Shown here piece after piece: positions 25,473 to 37,117 of a stretch of DNA of 64,000 nt (its first letter is position 1; each line of letters starts with the position of its first letter). Made by a program: the position numbers and the translations under genes. The DNA lies in assembly GCF_030272615.1 (NCBI RefSeq), contig NC_081413.1, positions 443,077,038-443,141,037 on the forward strand, in the 5' to 3' direction. A model generated the notes under the pieces. The model saw only the letters and a program-made list of their open reading frames with translations. It did not search any database and was not told the DNA's origin. The stretch comes from Cryptomeria japonica (Eukaryota > Streptophyta > Pinopsida > Cupressales > Cupressaceae).

Positions 25473-26950
25473 TGATAACTCAATGATGAATAGATAGTAC
25501 CAAACCAGTACTAAGAGGGGGGGTGAAGCAGTACAAACAAAAATACAATCCTAAACCGGTTTGTCAGCAGACACTATGCTTTGGTAGCCAAACAGTAACA
25601 CCGGTCTTAAACAGAGTACAACTGGCAGAACCCAGAATAACTGAGACAAGCATAAACCAGTTGACACTTATCTTTTCATACATTCTAATACTTCATTTCC
25701 ATTCACCCTAGTGCATGAACAGGTAATCTATCATCAAAAGATATATAAGCAGCTAGATCAACATGATTTACCTTCAGACACAAATCACTCAAACCATCAC
25801 AAGAATATCACCACACATAATACACAGATTTTTCACGTGGAAACCCAACTGGGAAAAACCATGGTGGGGATGAATACCCACAAGCTATTTTTGAACTATT
25901 TAGAAGTTCGCTCTGTTAGGAGCCTTGTCTGGTTAAAGACTAATACAATAGGTTCTGTTAGGAACCGATCCTGTTAGGGATCACCCGGTTAAGGGATGGC
26001 TAGAATACCCAGTTAAGGGTTAAACCTTGTTAGAGGTTACCTTGTTAGAGGATTTCAAGAACTCAATGGTTTTGAGTCACCCTGTTAAAGGATTTACAAC
26101 AAGCAGGTTAAAGCTACCCTATTAAGGGATTTTCCAACTGTTGAGGTGGTTAGAGATCAACCGGTATTACAATGATCTGGTAACAGCACTCAATGCCAAT
26201 GCATATCCGCTTTAGCTCCTCTTCACCTTTTGCACTTACACTCTGCAGGTATCACTTCTCTCCTCTGGTCTGGCAAGAATCACGTATCTCTTCTCTTTGA
26301 TACACACACACAACTTTTGCAAACAACAACAGAAAGAAACGTAACATCGACCTTATAGGAAACAAGTAGGTTGGTACCTTAAACCCTAAACCCTAAACCT
26401 GTTAGGTTAAGCAATTCAAACGGTTCAATCCTGACTGTTGACCACATTGCATTAAATACAACAGTCTTGAACCAATCTCAAGACGTTCTCCATCATTCAT
26501 TTTCCACCGATTTCATGGCAGCTGATAACCCATCACATGTTATCACCATTTACAGACTTCGCAAATTCCCGAGGTAGATAAGGACAATCTCCTTCATGCA
26601 AGATCCTTCACGCGCACAAAGTTGTCATGGCAACACGATCTGTTCTTCATTACAAAGCTAACTCATCACACAAAGTCACTGGTTGAGCCATAGAGGCTTG
26701 AAGCACTTCAATCGGAAACCCTGAAGTTGAGACTACCAACCGGTAGTCATACAAAGCTTCCATGTGCCAGTTCCCATAACCACATGCCGGTTCACCTTAA
26801 GCAAACACACTGCTTCACTTTGGCACAAATATTGGTTCATAGTGTTATACCGATTCTCACATATACCAGTTCTCTCCTCTTCAGCATATTGACATCAATG
26901 ACAACATACAATGTCATCATGGCTTCATACTGGTTCACATAATGCCAACA
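25473..26950 (-). repeat. Inner copia 5' LTR
   Basis: It is the same length (1,478 bp) as the 3' LTR and has the same termini. Its G-run hairpin is partly decayed (AGTACT...AGTAC). Right flank is the TSD TCCAA at 26951-26955. Confidence 0.95.
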
Positions 26951-26955
26951 TCCAA

Positions 26956-27762
26956 ATCTTCCACAAACATAACATCTTACATTGATTCTGCAATTTTCAG
27001 AATTATGACCGATTTTGTTGCATTTGGAACATTGACCGGTGGGTGTATTTGTGCTTTGATAATTTCTAGATCTACATTGATTTGCTTTATGACCAAACTT
27101 GTTACAGTTAAATCATTTTCCATTAAATTTATAAGCAGTAAGTTGTCTTACCAGTTTGCCATGATCCTATGTCTTTGCAGTACCAGAGCTTTCACCATCT
27201 TCAAAGCCAAGGCCATTAGTGTCACCATTAGGTTTCTAATTCTTCAGCAAGTTGCCAAGTTCTTCTAAGCTTTTCTTGAATTTTTCTTTATGTTGATTTG
27301 CAGCAGCCAGTTCTCCTTCCAAGATATTTTTTGTCTCATGAGTTCATTTGAGTTATTCTATGCATGCATTGGATATGTCTTCAACATATCATTTTCATAG
27401 CTAAGTCTTGTGTTTTCATTTGCAGCATCACTCAGTCTTCTAGTCAAATCTTCTTCATTCTTCTTTCTATCTTCAATTTCTTTACAAAATCTCATAGTCA
27501 TATCCTGCATCTCATTCTTTGTTGTCATGTTTTCTTGTTTTAGCTTATTTATCAGATCACTAAGAGTTTCCTTTTCATCATTCTCATTTTGCATCTTTTC
27601 ACAAAGTTCTCATCTCTTGTTTCTTGCAATGGTAAGATTTTCTTGAAGTGTTTGAATGATATCATGTGCAGCCTTTAGATCATCTTCAAGTTTGATATTT
27701 TTCAACTTTTCTGCATCATAGTCTGAAAGAGCTCCTTCTAATTGCTTCATCAAGTTTTCCAT
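26956..27762 (-). pseudogene. Element O coiled-coil/CCHC protein, N-terminal part
   Basis: ATG 27762 lies about 60 bp after the PBS. The first ~150 codons are heptad-rich (MENLMKQLEGALSDYDAEKL, then KQENMTTKNEMQDMTMR and RLSDAANENTRLSYEN), a clear coiled coil. Stops occur near 27609 and 27357 and in the linker. Three knuckles follow: one whose first Cys is a stop (FNCNKFGHKANQC), CSKCNKIGHNSENC, and the first half of CYVCGRFG, where the inner copia inserted. A normal Gag capsid domain is not visible. This looks like a minimal nucleocapsid-plus-coiled-coil Gag substitute. The role in packaging element O RNA is inference. Confidence 0.75.
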
Positions 27763-27820
27763 CTCTACCAGTGTCAAGATCTTCCTCAAGCTATTAGGCT
27801 TCTGAAAATAGAGGACCAAA

Positions 27821-27831
27821 CTCTGATACCA
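27821..27831 (-). other. Element O primer-binding site (tRNA-iMet type)
   Basis: The sense strand reads TGGTATCAGAG followed by TTTGG, two bases after the LTR end CCTAATA. The match to initiator tRNA-Met covers the first 11 bases. Confidence 0.85.
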
Positions 27832-27833
27832 AT

Positions 27834-28299
27834 TATTAGGATTTCCACAGATACCGAGATGGGGGGGTGAATCGGTATCTAATCGATTTAATGATTTTCT
27901 TAACTTAAAACATGTAAAGCATATCAATACTGTATACCGGTAAACAGAAAGTAATGCAATAAACAAAGATAACAACAACCACATGAAAAGCACACTATAA
28001 CACAATAGTTTAACGAGGAAAACTGGTGTGGGAAAAACCTCGGTGGGATTTGTGACCCACAATATTCACTTACTAGCTAATAAGAGAATATTCCTGCTAC
28101 AATAGGGACCTACACATGCAGGAAGGCCAAGTGCCTAGAGCTCATTGCTCAATTACAAAATAGGAAGTCTCACTGACTTACAAAATGGATTATATAAATC
28201 CAATGTCTTGTATTGCTTCAAAATAGCATCTACTATGTCAGATCCATTACCGATTTATAGCTCTACTTTATACATAAACCCTTAACCTATAATTTGCAT
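27834..28299 (-). repeat. Element O 5' LTR, PBS-proximal part
   Basis: This 466-bp piece matches the PBS-side half of the 3' LTR and is cut by element A. The last five bases TGCAT (28295-28299) are A's TSD. Hairpin arms GATACCGA (27850-27857) and TCGGTATC (27872-27879) show a compensatory change relative to GATACTGA/TCAGTATC in other LTRs. Confidence 0.93.
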
Positions 28300-28993
28300 T
28301 GTAGATGGAGGAAATGGGAAACTAAATCATGGATTTAGCTTCTTCCAACATCCAACAATGAAGTACCTACAAAACACACACATGCAAATTGAAACATAAA
28401 CTAGAAACACACATGCATGCAACAAAATTCACTCCATTGCACTCCTATTCCTCAAGATTTCACATTTGATATATTTTCTCTCAGAAGCACTTATGCAAAA
28501 AGCTATGAGGAAATGGAGATTTGAGAATGCAAAGATAGTGGATAAGATGATAATGGACTGCAAATTGGCATAAGTTTGACGCATAAAGATGATATGCTCA
28601 AATAAGAGAGGGGGCTTTGTTTAAATAGATTTTCTCTGGGCGAGTTCATGTTGTGGGATGAATATGGGATAATGCAAAATGAGTGGTAAATGGGAAATGG
28701 TAAGTGGGAAATGGTAAGTGGTAGGAGGGGATATTTAAGGGTTTTATTAAATAAATAGATAAATGTATATAAGGTGAATGCATGAAGGCATATAAATGAA
28801 TATGATAAATGTTTTATTTAATAAATTGAATGGATAAATGATGAGATATTAATAATAATAATATAATAAAAGATAGAAATTATGAATAATGAATTATGGA
28901 GAAATAATAGTTTAATAATAAGGACTCGCTCGATGTTCGGAGAAATGTGAAATTAAATGAGGACAAATTAATGGAAATTTTTATGTGTCTACA
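28300..28993 (-). repeat. Element A 3' LTR
   Basis: 694 bp; in sense it begins TGTAGACACATAAAAATT and ends CCTCCATCTACA. It includes a short direct repeat of a ggtaagtgggaaat-type word near 28700. Confidence 0.95.
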
Positions 28994-29008
28994 TTTTGCC
29001 CCTCTTTG
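28994..29008 (-). other. Element A polypurine tract
   Basis: The sense strand reads CAAAGAGGGGCAAAA immediately before the 3' LTR TGTAGAC. Confidence 0.88.
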
Positions 29009-30145
29009 AGACAATGCAGCGTGTCGCATTGTTTCAAAGAAAATGATCAACTGATATATGCCCCAAAGGTGTCTTGGTAAGGATGATGATTGATTGGTTA
29101 TGCCCCCTTGAGAGATTGATCGAACGGAATGATGGGGATTGATCTCTCGATAGATCATGAGAGAGAAGATTGGATGATTGATATTGCGCAAGTAATGAGA
29201 TTGAGATGTACATCTGATGGAAATGTACAGTTGATGAGGCGTAACTGAACAATTGATGGAAATGAACAGTATAGCTAGGTTGATAAGCTGATTGAGCTGA
29301 TTGAGTTGATTAAGTTGATAGGGATTGATGCTAGCACAAGATAAGGTGATCCAATGATTGATTGATTGATTGACTCCAGGGGCATTGAGATGGCATGAAG
29401 CAAGTTGGTTGAAAAAGAGATTAAAGATTCAAAGACATGCATCAGTTGGATAAAGTGTTTGATCGATATCACTGCAATAAGAAGAATGAAGAAGATGATG
29501 AAAGAAATGATGAAAAAGATAGATGAAAAGGAGGATGAGAAGAGAAAAGTGATGATTATGAAGAATGATGAGAAAGAGGATATGAAAGGTGATGAGAATT
29601 CCTGTGCTTTTTAAGTGCTTGTATCATCATCGAGCTTATTATAGCGAAAGGCCCAAAATATTTGGATATCAATTAGATCCAAATGAATTAGTCACACCAA
29701 TTGCAAGAAAGAAAATATATTAGATAGTAAAGGAATGCCTTAGTGTGTATCAGACCAATATGTCCTCGATAATCTTAAGTGATCATGTCCTAAGACGTGT
29801 TGTCATATTCCTAAGGAACATCCCGCAAGCAGCAAACAAGTGAACATGCCGCATCCTTGCCTTTCTAGTCAATGACATTCTGGAAAAGCTAAAAGACATG
29901 TCACCAAAAAAGAAAATCAGAAACAACCAAGAGAAAATAAGCAAACAATATGTTTCATGTCAAATGATGATTTTTTTATTTTTATTTTTTTCATAGTTGA
30001 TGGGTTCGGGTGTATAAGTTGATCAGATGTTGTCCTGTTTGCTCAATTTAATTCTCATCCTGTCATGAGTCCTTTGAAGTTCCAAAGCTGCATGCTTGTC
30101 CGAAGTGTTTGTGTCATCACAATGTTTATTGCATGTTTTTGGAGT
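29009..30145. other. Element A 3' internal region, no gene recognised
   Basis: AT-rich sequence with short GATT/GATGA-rich runs (about 29090-29600). The small ORFs here are composition artefacts. I see no conserved domain. Confidence 0.5.
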
Positions 30146-30405
30146 TTTATGATTTTTAGGGTTTTATGAATGTTTTAATTTTTAGGGTTTTATGAATGTT
30201 TTAATTTTTTAGGGTTTTATGAACGTTTTAATTTTTAGGGGTTTTTCAAGAGATTTTATGATTTTAAAGATTTTTTCAGGACATTTTACGATTTTTAAGA
30301 TTTTTTCAGGACATTTTAAGATTTTAAAGATTTTTTCAGGACATTTTAAGATTTTAAAGATTTTTTTAGGACATTTTAATATTTTAAAGATTTTTTCAGG
30401 ACATG
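30146..30405 (-). repeat. 27/28-bp and 30-bp minisatellites in element A
   Basis: Three or so units of tttagggttttatgaatgttttaat (about 30146-30240) lead into 30-bp units anchored by ttttttcagg at 30271, 30301, 30331, 30361 and 30391, exactly 30 bp apart. On the minus strand the 30-bp unit reads in frame as a ten-residue repeat of the form KCPEKIFKIL inside an 87-codon ORF (30472-30209). Whether this was ever translated is unknown. Confidence 0.85.
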
Positions 30406-31488
30406 AATGGATAAGCGAATGATGGAGAAAGCTTATGTGATTGTCAAGGACTATCTCAGAATAGGGTAACATGTTAATCCAAGCTCAAGGACCGGATATA
30501 GCAATGTAAAGCAAGGGTATGGTGTAACTAATGTCATATGGTCCAAAGAAATGACCATGTCAAAAGGTTTGTTATATGTTTTGTCCTCAGTTCGGATCAA
30601 GATCAAGGGATAGATTTGGCTAGGAGGCAGATATGATAAGCAAGATCAAAAGAGGGTAATGATGGATGGAAGCAAGCAATGGAAAAAATAATGGATAGGA
30701 GCTTAAGGCTGTGGATCAAGTGCAATAGATAGGACACACAAAAGCCTATAAAGATCCTTAACCTTGTCAAGATCAAAGGTGGAAAAAGGGATATGAATGG
30801 ATATAGAGTGAATGAGGGATAATAGATGGATGCACACAGATGGAACTTGCCCCCAGTGAATAGTACAAGAAAATAATGAATTACACATGATGCCTATTTG
30901 CTAGGTTTTCATCATGGTACTTGCCCAAGGTGCCTATTTGCTAGGTTTTCACCAATGGACGATTTATTTTTTTCTCTTTACTTTTTTTGATTTTTTCAAT
31001 TTTTTTCTTTTCTTTTGTTTTGTTTGACTTTTTTTTTCTTTTTCTCTTATTTTTCATTTTTTTCTTTTATTTTCTCATTTTGACTTCTTTCTTTCATTTT
31101 TTTGACTTTTTTTTTTCTTTTTCTCTTATTTTTCATTTTTTTTCTCACTTTGACTTCTTTCTTTCATTTTTTTGACTTTTTTCAAACTATTGGAAGATGA
31201 TGGATACTTGATAGGAGATATGACTTAGGAATCAAGTTGTTCTCTAGATAATATCCCTGAAAGATGTTTTATAATGATCCATGGCTATTGAAGGTATGTT
31301 CAAAGATGTTGATAGGGTGATGGTAAAGGGAGATGAAATGGATGATAAGACAAAAAGGTTATAAGGATTTTTGCAAAGGACTGGATAAGAGGGATGGAAG
31401 GATAGAACATAGGTGTTGGATAATGGATGGGATGTTGGAAGAATTGTGCATGGCTAGATAAAAATGTTGGCAAGATCAACATTGGCAC
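30406..31488. other. Element A internal spacer with T-rich tracts
   Basis: 30406-30960 holds no recognised coding. 30961-31180 is a T/C-rich tract with two copies of a roughly 78-bp word (gactttttttttctttttctc...). 31190-31488 is ordinary AT-rich sequence up to the end of the Pro-rich ORF. Confidence 0.6.
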
Positions 31489-33240
31489 TCACCTTGAGGG
31501 GTGGTGGGCTAGTGGAGGAATAGTGGATTTCGGAGTTTGTGATTTTGATGGAAAGGTTGAGGTGGATTTTAGGACACAAGGAGCCAAAATGGATGTAGGA
31601 GGTGAAATAGGTTTTAGGATAGTGGATGTGGGAGAAGCTGGGGTAGCAAACTTGAATGCCAATTTTGATTTTTCTTTAGTGTGCAAGTCCTGTACGAGTG
31701 ACTTGGGAATCCACATGGTTCTTAAATTTTCATTCTTTTGTGATACTTTAGAATGCATTTCCTCAATGTAAGAATTGGGAAGCCATACACATTTTGAATT
31801 TTCTTCTTTCTTTGTCGGCCTTTGTGGCCTTTTGGAAATTTCTTTCTTTTGTAGTGTCTTGGAATGCATTTCTTCTATAAGCACCTTAGGAACCCATATG
31901 GTTTTTGAAATTTATTTCTTTTTCTCAACGGTCCTTTGTGGCCTTTTGTATATCTCTTTATCCTTTTGGATCACATTTTTTTTTTTTACATGTCGATTAG
32001 ATGGGACATTTTGATCCTTAAATGCATGTGGATTGTTTGACTCATGACTTGTATGCTTGGCATCCAAATTGCTTGGAGAAGGAAAAAAATGTGTAGATGG
32101 ATAGGAATAATATAAAGGTATTTTGGATGGATGAAAGGTGCTTGAAGATGTGTGCCTTTGTTGATCCCGTATAAGGGATGGAGGGATATAGGGACCTAAA
32201 ATAGATGGAAGGGGTGAAGGGGAAGGCGCGTATTTGGATTTAACTGGATAAATATAGGATTTATGAGGGATACCAACATCTTGAGAGTGAGGAATGTAGC
32301 AATTATAATCAAGATTTTCTTTTATATCAGGGGATTCTAATATACCTTGTTCATTGATGTCTAACCCTTTTCTTTGATAATGCATGCTTTGGAAGATCTT
32401 TTTAACAAAGGGTTTCTTCTTACTTTTGATGCTAGAGGCAAGTCCATTTTGAGGTGGAGGTTTCTTGCAAGGAATGATAGGATAATGTGAGGGCTTTATG
32501 GGAATGATGGAATATTGAGGCAAACATGGAGAATTATGACAAGGGAATAAAGGGATACTTTGATCTTGACATGGAAGAGGACCATTGGATAGAGTAGGAA
32601 GGGTGTTTGACACTTCATTTTGAGTAGGACCATTTGAAAAGGTGGAAGAGGCATCATGATCTTGCTTAGGAAGTGGATTAGGAATAGGATTTGGAAGGAT
32701 GCTTCTCTCTTGAGATGGAAGGGGATCATCTTGGAAGAAATAGAAAGGTACAAGGGGATCATCATGGGATTCTAGGGAGGTAGGATCTTTTTCAACCATT
32801 GGATGGGATTGGAGAGTTTTGGTGTCTTGATCTTGATTTATGATAGAACTCATTTCTTCATTTTCTAGATTATCCTCTTGACATGGAGCCACTTCTAAGG
32901 AAGGGGTAGTGTTTGTGATATGCATGGGGGATCCTTGGAAGGTGTTCATGTTTTTGCATGATGGTGAAGCATTTTGGATGGGGCCTTCTACAGTGGGTAT
33001 GATTGGAATTGGAGTGCCTGATGGCATAGGATCTGAGATATTTGAATCGTATAAAGGATTTGTATAAAATAATGGGTTAGCTTGGATTTGTACTATTGAT
33101 AGCCCTGGAGGTTCAACATGAGAAGTTTCACCATTAGGTTCATTGTTTGAAGGAGATGGTATGGATTGTTGTTGAGAAGTTTTAGGAGATGAAGGCATCG
33201 TGGAAGAGATGGAGGCCACATATGGAGCCTTGCTAGACAT
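31489..33240 (-). pseudogene. Element A Pro-rich ORF with tandem C-terminal repeats
   Basis: A minus-strand frame runs from ATG 33240 for about 583 codons, with one TAA near 31912. The first 440 codons are rich in Pro, Ser, Asn and His (SIPSPSNNEPNGE, PNPIPNPLPKQ) with no known fold. The C-terminal part contains about three tandem repeats of ~35-40 residues built on the words KRPQRPTKKEEN, VWLPNSYIEEMHSK and SQKNENLR. It starts 23 bp after the Gag-like ORF in another frame. It occupies the place where pol would be. No enzymatic motif is visible and the function is unknown. Confidence 0.7.
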
Positions 33241-33262
33241 AGGTGTATTGTTTTGATCATTC

Positions 33263-33772
33263 TTAGGAGTACTGCCTTTTCTCTATAGACGAGTCATTAG
33301 GATCTTCAATTTCAATGATACCATTATCAAGGAGGTCTTGAATCTTATGTTTTAGTTCCATGCAATCTGAAGTATTATGTTTGTTATGTCTATGATATTC
33401 ACAATAATTGCTCAAAAATTCACATCCCCATGTAGTCTTGTTAGGCAGTACAATAAGATTGTGCTCAAGAAGCTCTTTCAAAGCCAACTCAATAGATTGC
33501 CCCAATGGTGTAAACTGTCTATCTAGGGGATACTTAGAACAAATGTCTTGTTGTCTTAGTGAAGAATTCATGTGATCTTTCTTGAGATTTGGCTTTTTAT
33601 TTTCAATTATTTGTTGTTCCACCTTATATAGTCGTTTTAGCATTCCTTGAAGTTTGTCATTGTTGATATCATGAATTTGTTTCTCAAAAGGGGTCATTGA
33701 TTCATTTTGTTGAACTTGAATGTCAGATATTTCTATCTTGAGCTCTTGAATTTGTTGGGCCAAGGTAGCCAT
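33263..33772 (-). CDS. Element A reduced Gag-like protein
   Basis: ORF of 169 codons from ATG 33772. It has an N-terminal coiled coil (MATLAQQIQELKIEISDIQ), then FTPLGQSIELALKELLEHN and a knuckle-like CEYHRHNKHNTSDC followed by LKHKIQDLLDNG. The same C-terminal module (YTPL...LL..N...LP, then CHFHRQPGHDTEKC and LKGKIQDLIDNN) ends the Gag of element C, so the two are homologous. The Ty3 capsid core present in C is missing here. The ORF is intact. It may be a nucleocapsid-only derivative that relies on other elements for capsid; that is inference. Confidence 0.75.
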   Translation of the reverse strand: MATLAQQIQELKIEISDIQVQQNESMTPFEKQIHDINNDKLQGMLKRLYKVEQQIIENKKPNLKKDHMNSSLRQQDICSKYPLDRQFTPLGQSIELALKELLEHNLIVLPNKTTWGCEFLSNYCEYHRHNKHNTSDCMELKHKIQDLLDNGIIEIEDPNDSSIEKRQYS

Positions 33773-36700
33773 GGAGATTTATGATAATTCTGATCTTTGA
33801 CCTAGGACAATGTATGAGACTCTAGGTATGATGAAAGCTCTAAAGTGCAAAGGGGGAACTATATGATATAAGTGAGATTAGGATGTGGTAAGGATCAATG
33901 CAAAAATGCAATCTATGTGACATGATTGAGAAGGGAATGTGCTAAAGAGTTGATGCAAAATATTTCCAATGTGGGGTTTGACCTGTGCTATGATGGATAG
34001 ACACAAGGATATGTTATCAAAGAAAGGGCATGCTATAATAGGAGATGACAAACTCCAAGCGGAATACCAACTCAAAGACATTGATAGATTCCCTAACTCA
34101 AGGAAGATGCACCTCAAGTGATAAGGGGGATTGATGATCAAAAGTTGATGTCATACCTAAGATGAGAAATCCTAAGTGCAAGCAACGTTTTTGGTTTTTT
34201 TTTGGATTTTTGATTTTTTTTGGATTTTGGTATGCAAATAATAATGAAATGCTAGGAGCAATGATGAAATGACCTAAGGAGCTTGTGCAGGGTTTAAGGT
34301 TATGTCCTAAAGGAATGATGGAAGGCTATGCAAAGATTATGGGTATGATCTAAGGGGATTATGCATGGGTTTGATCTAGGGGGGATATGCAAAGACTAGG
34401 TATGATTAAATAGGATATGCAAGGATGAAAGGTGCAACTAGGCAAAGATTATGCAAGGACCTAAATGGTATGGGAAACTAGAATGATGTGACTATGTGAG
34501 GACCTAAAAGATCAGAACTTCAAAAGTGATGTCTCAAGAGATTTGAAATGATTGTTTTGAGAACACAAGTTCAATGTTTCAAGGACAATGTTATTTTACA
34601 ATGTGGATGGATACTTCAAAGCTTAGACCAAGGTTTTTGTAAAGTGTTTCAATGTCAAGTGTGGTGTTGATTATGAAATGTTCTTGTTTGTTTTTGCACA
34701 CATTCAAAAAACATGGCAGACAGAATGTTTGTTTGATTTTGCAATAAAAACACATTCAAGCACAATCCTAAGGCTGGACAAGACAATAGTTGTTGAATCT
34801 CACTTGGGGGGTTACCCCGAGCTACGCAATTCAGAGTGGATACTTAGATGCTTGACCCCACTAGCTCCACTCTCGGCACTCACTTCTTCGGGGCAGCCAA
34901 GCATCAGTCCCCACGAAAACTCCCTGTGGCGAACTTTGTATCTCTACTAAGAACCGTAAGAATGTGAGCCGCTTCAGAGGTCCAACCTCCTGCATCAACA
35001 ACTAGAAGGTTTTTGGCTTCTAACACAACTGGTGTCTAGTAAGGGCATCCATTTGAGTGGCCATACATGCGGCGGTGTACGCTCCGTTAAGGAAGGCTCC
35101 CAGCCTATAGAGGTTGCGTTCTATAGGGCTTATGGGGAGACATGCCGTCGGTATGAACTAATCAGCACTCGTTGCTTGCAACTTTCTTCACAAACACATT
35201 TATTTATAGTGGTTCAAAAGAGCTTGGCTTTAGCCCGTTACCATTTGGGTCGTTCCCTCTCACTGAGCCTTAAGGGCTTCTTGGGAGGCAGGCCCTCTAA
35301 AAGGTAAACACAAAAGAGCCTAATGCTCAAAATACGAAAGACACTGGTTAATTTTAAAGCACCAATTCGAAATGTGATCTAAGCTAAAAAATCAGATAAT
35401 CTGTTTCAAGTCACGATTTCTTCAACATGCGTCCTACATCAAAATGACATTAGTAGTTTCAGGAGATTATCTTTGACACATGAGATTGGATGCCATAAGA
35501 GTGAACCTGCACAAGCACACAAATCCACAAAGATTAGTTCACAAAAATAAATCAAAACACACCAAGACCAGATTGAACATTAGTCTAATTAATAAAAATT
35601 AAAAATTTAATCTACTTAACAAAATTAAAAGTCTAATCTAATTAACAAGTTAAAAATCTAAACTAATTAATTAAATAAAAATAAATAAATAAAAATAAAT
35701 CTAAATTAATAAATAAACTAAACCAATTAATTAACTAATTAATGAACTAAAAGTCTAAATTAACAAAATTTAAAATCTAAATCTAAACTAAATAATTAAA
35801 GATCTAAACTAATATACTAAAAACAAATCTAAATTACATACTTAAAAAGTTAGAACTTAAAAAAAAGTGGAATACATGGGAACTAAAAGAAGCATAAGAT
35901 TTAAACTAAACAATAAAGGAAGATAAAACTAAAAACAGAGAAAATCCAAATAACTAAAACTACTTACGCTAAACTTCAAAAACTAATTTAATTTTTTTTT
36001 TTTTTAAGGAAATATAAAATATGTTAGAGGCAACGATAATTTTGGAGCCAAAGCTTGGAGGATAAGCACAAAATGACTTTTCAAGCTATAAAACCGTTTC
36101 ATGCAAACGCAATGTGGAAGCATAGACCAGCCACGTGGTTCTTTTGACAGGGAACATTTTGGAGAAGAATTCAGGAAATGCTCAAAATAGTTTTCCTGCA
36201 AGGAAGTGCCTTCAATATCAACGTGAAGCATAGACAGGTTTCAAAATGTAATGTGAATGCATATATAAAGGCATGTGAACTATTAAAAAGGCCTGTGAAC
36301 CATTTTTAAAATATTACAATGGATTGCAGTATGTGCACCAAATAGATTCATTGTGAAACATTGTCAAAGAGATGCTAATAAAAATATACAAAACAGACTT
36401 ATTTAAAAAATTATCTTTAGAAGTTTCAAACAAATCAGTTTTTAAAAACTATCAAACTAGGACAAACCGGTAGGTGTAAAACCAATGTCCACAACCTTTC
36501 TTAGCATCCTTCCTGCCTATGGATTAGGCTTATGACAAACACAGATTCATTTAAAATGGTTATCATTTCCTTAGCTACAAACTACAAAAACGTGGGCATA
36601 AAATAGAGAAGCAAATTTGTGTGTCTCGTTTAATGAGCAGCCCACCAGTAAGCTACAACGTATTCCATCAAATCTGAAACATATGGTATCAGTCTTGTAG

Positions 36701-37092
36701 CAGAATATGTATTTATAACAGCCAAAATCACTACATAATATGGTGCAGAAAATATTAAAATGCATGTGCAATAGATATTAACTATGGGTCAGAAATGCTC
36801 TGGTTGTCATGCATGAAAATTGATATTTGAAAATGCCTTTTCTATACACTCATGCAAAAATGAAGAACACAATACATGTGAAGGTTTTCAAAGGAAGAAC
36901 ATAGTGAACCTGTGCAAAATAGTTTGGTGAAAGCTTTTTAAAAACTCTCAAACAAACATACTATTAACCATTGAAAAATTCCTCAAAAACATCATCACTC
37001 CAATGAAAAACGGTGAAGCATAAAAAGATTGAACCTGGAATTTCAATATACAATTTGAAGACAAAATGAATGTATCAATCAAAAGGACAAAT
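33773..37092. other. Element A long 5' leader
   Basis: About 3.3 kb lie between PBS and the Gag-like ORF in sense order. 34795-35310 is a GC-richer island with hairpin-like words (ggggggttaccccgag, cggcggtgtacgctccg) and no conserved ORF. 35570-35850 is an extremely AT-rich tract with degenerate ~20-25 bp units of the type taaaaatctaaactaatta. The rest is plain. The GC island could be a packaging or translation-control structure, but that is a guess. Confidence 0.55.
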
Positions 37093-37115
37093 GGGCTATC
37101 CCACCGAGCATGCCA
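37093..37115 (-). other. Element A primer-binding site, primer tRNA not identified
   Basis: The sense strand reads TGGCATGCTCGGTGGGATAG, two bases after the LTR end CCACCTACA. It starts TGG as a tRNA 3' CCA complement must, but I cannot assign it to a known plant tRNA from memory. Confidence 0.65.
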
Positions 37116-37117
37116 AT

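Larger units (their letters stand above)
19586..26950 (-). mobile_element. Inner Ty1/copia LTR retrotransposon
   Basis: Two 1,478-bp LTRs (19586-21063 and 25473-26950) enclose PBS, gag, pol and PPT on the minus strand. The TSD TCCAA is intact at 19581-19585 and 26951-26955. The insertion falls inside the third CCHC knuckle of the element O protein. Order is gag, protease, integrase, RT, RNase H, which places it in Ty1/copia. The LTRs differ by several percent, mostly transitions, making it older than element A or D. All coding parts are broken. Confidence 0.96.

Noticed and set aside
34795-35310. Possible rRNA or tRNA fragment
   Set aside because: GC-rich words superficially resemble structured RNA, but I found no diagnostic rRNA stretch, anticodon arm or T-loop consensus.
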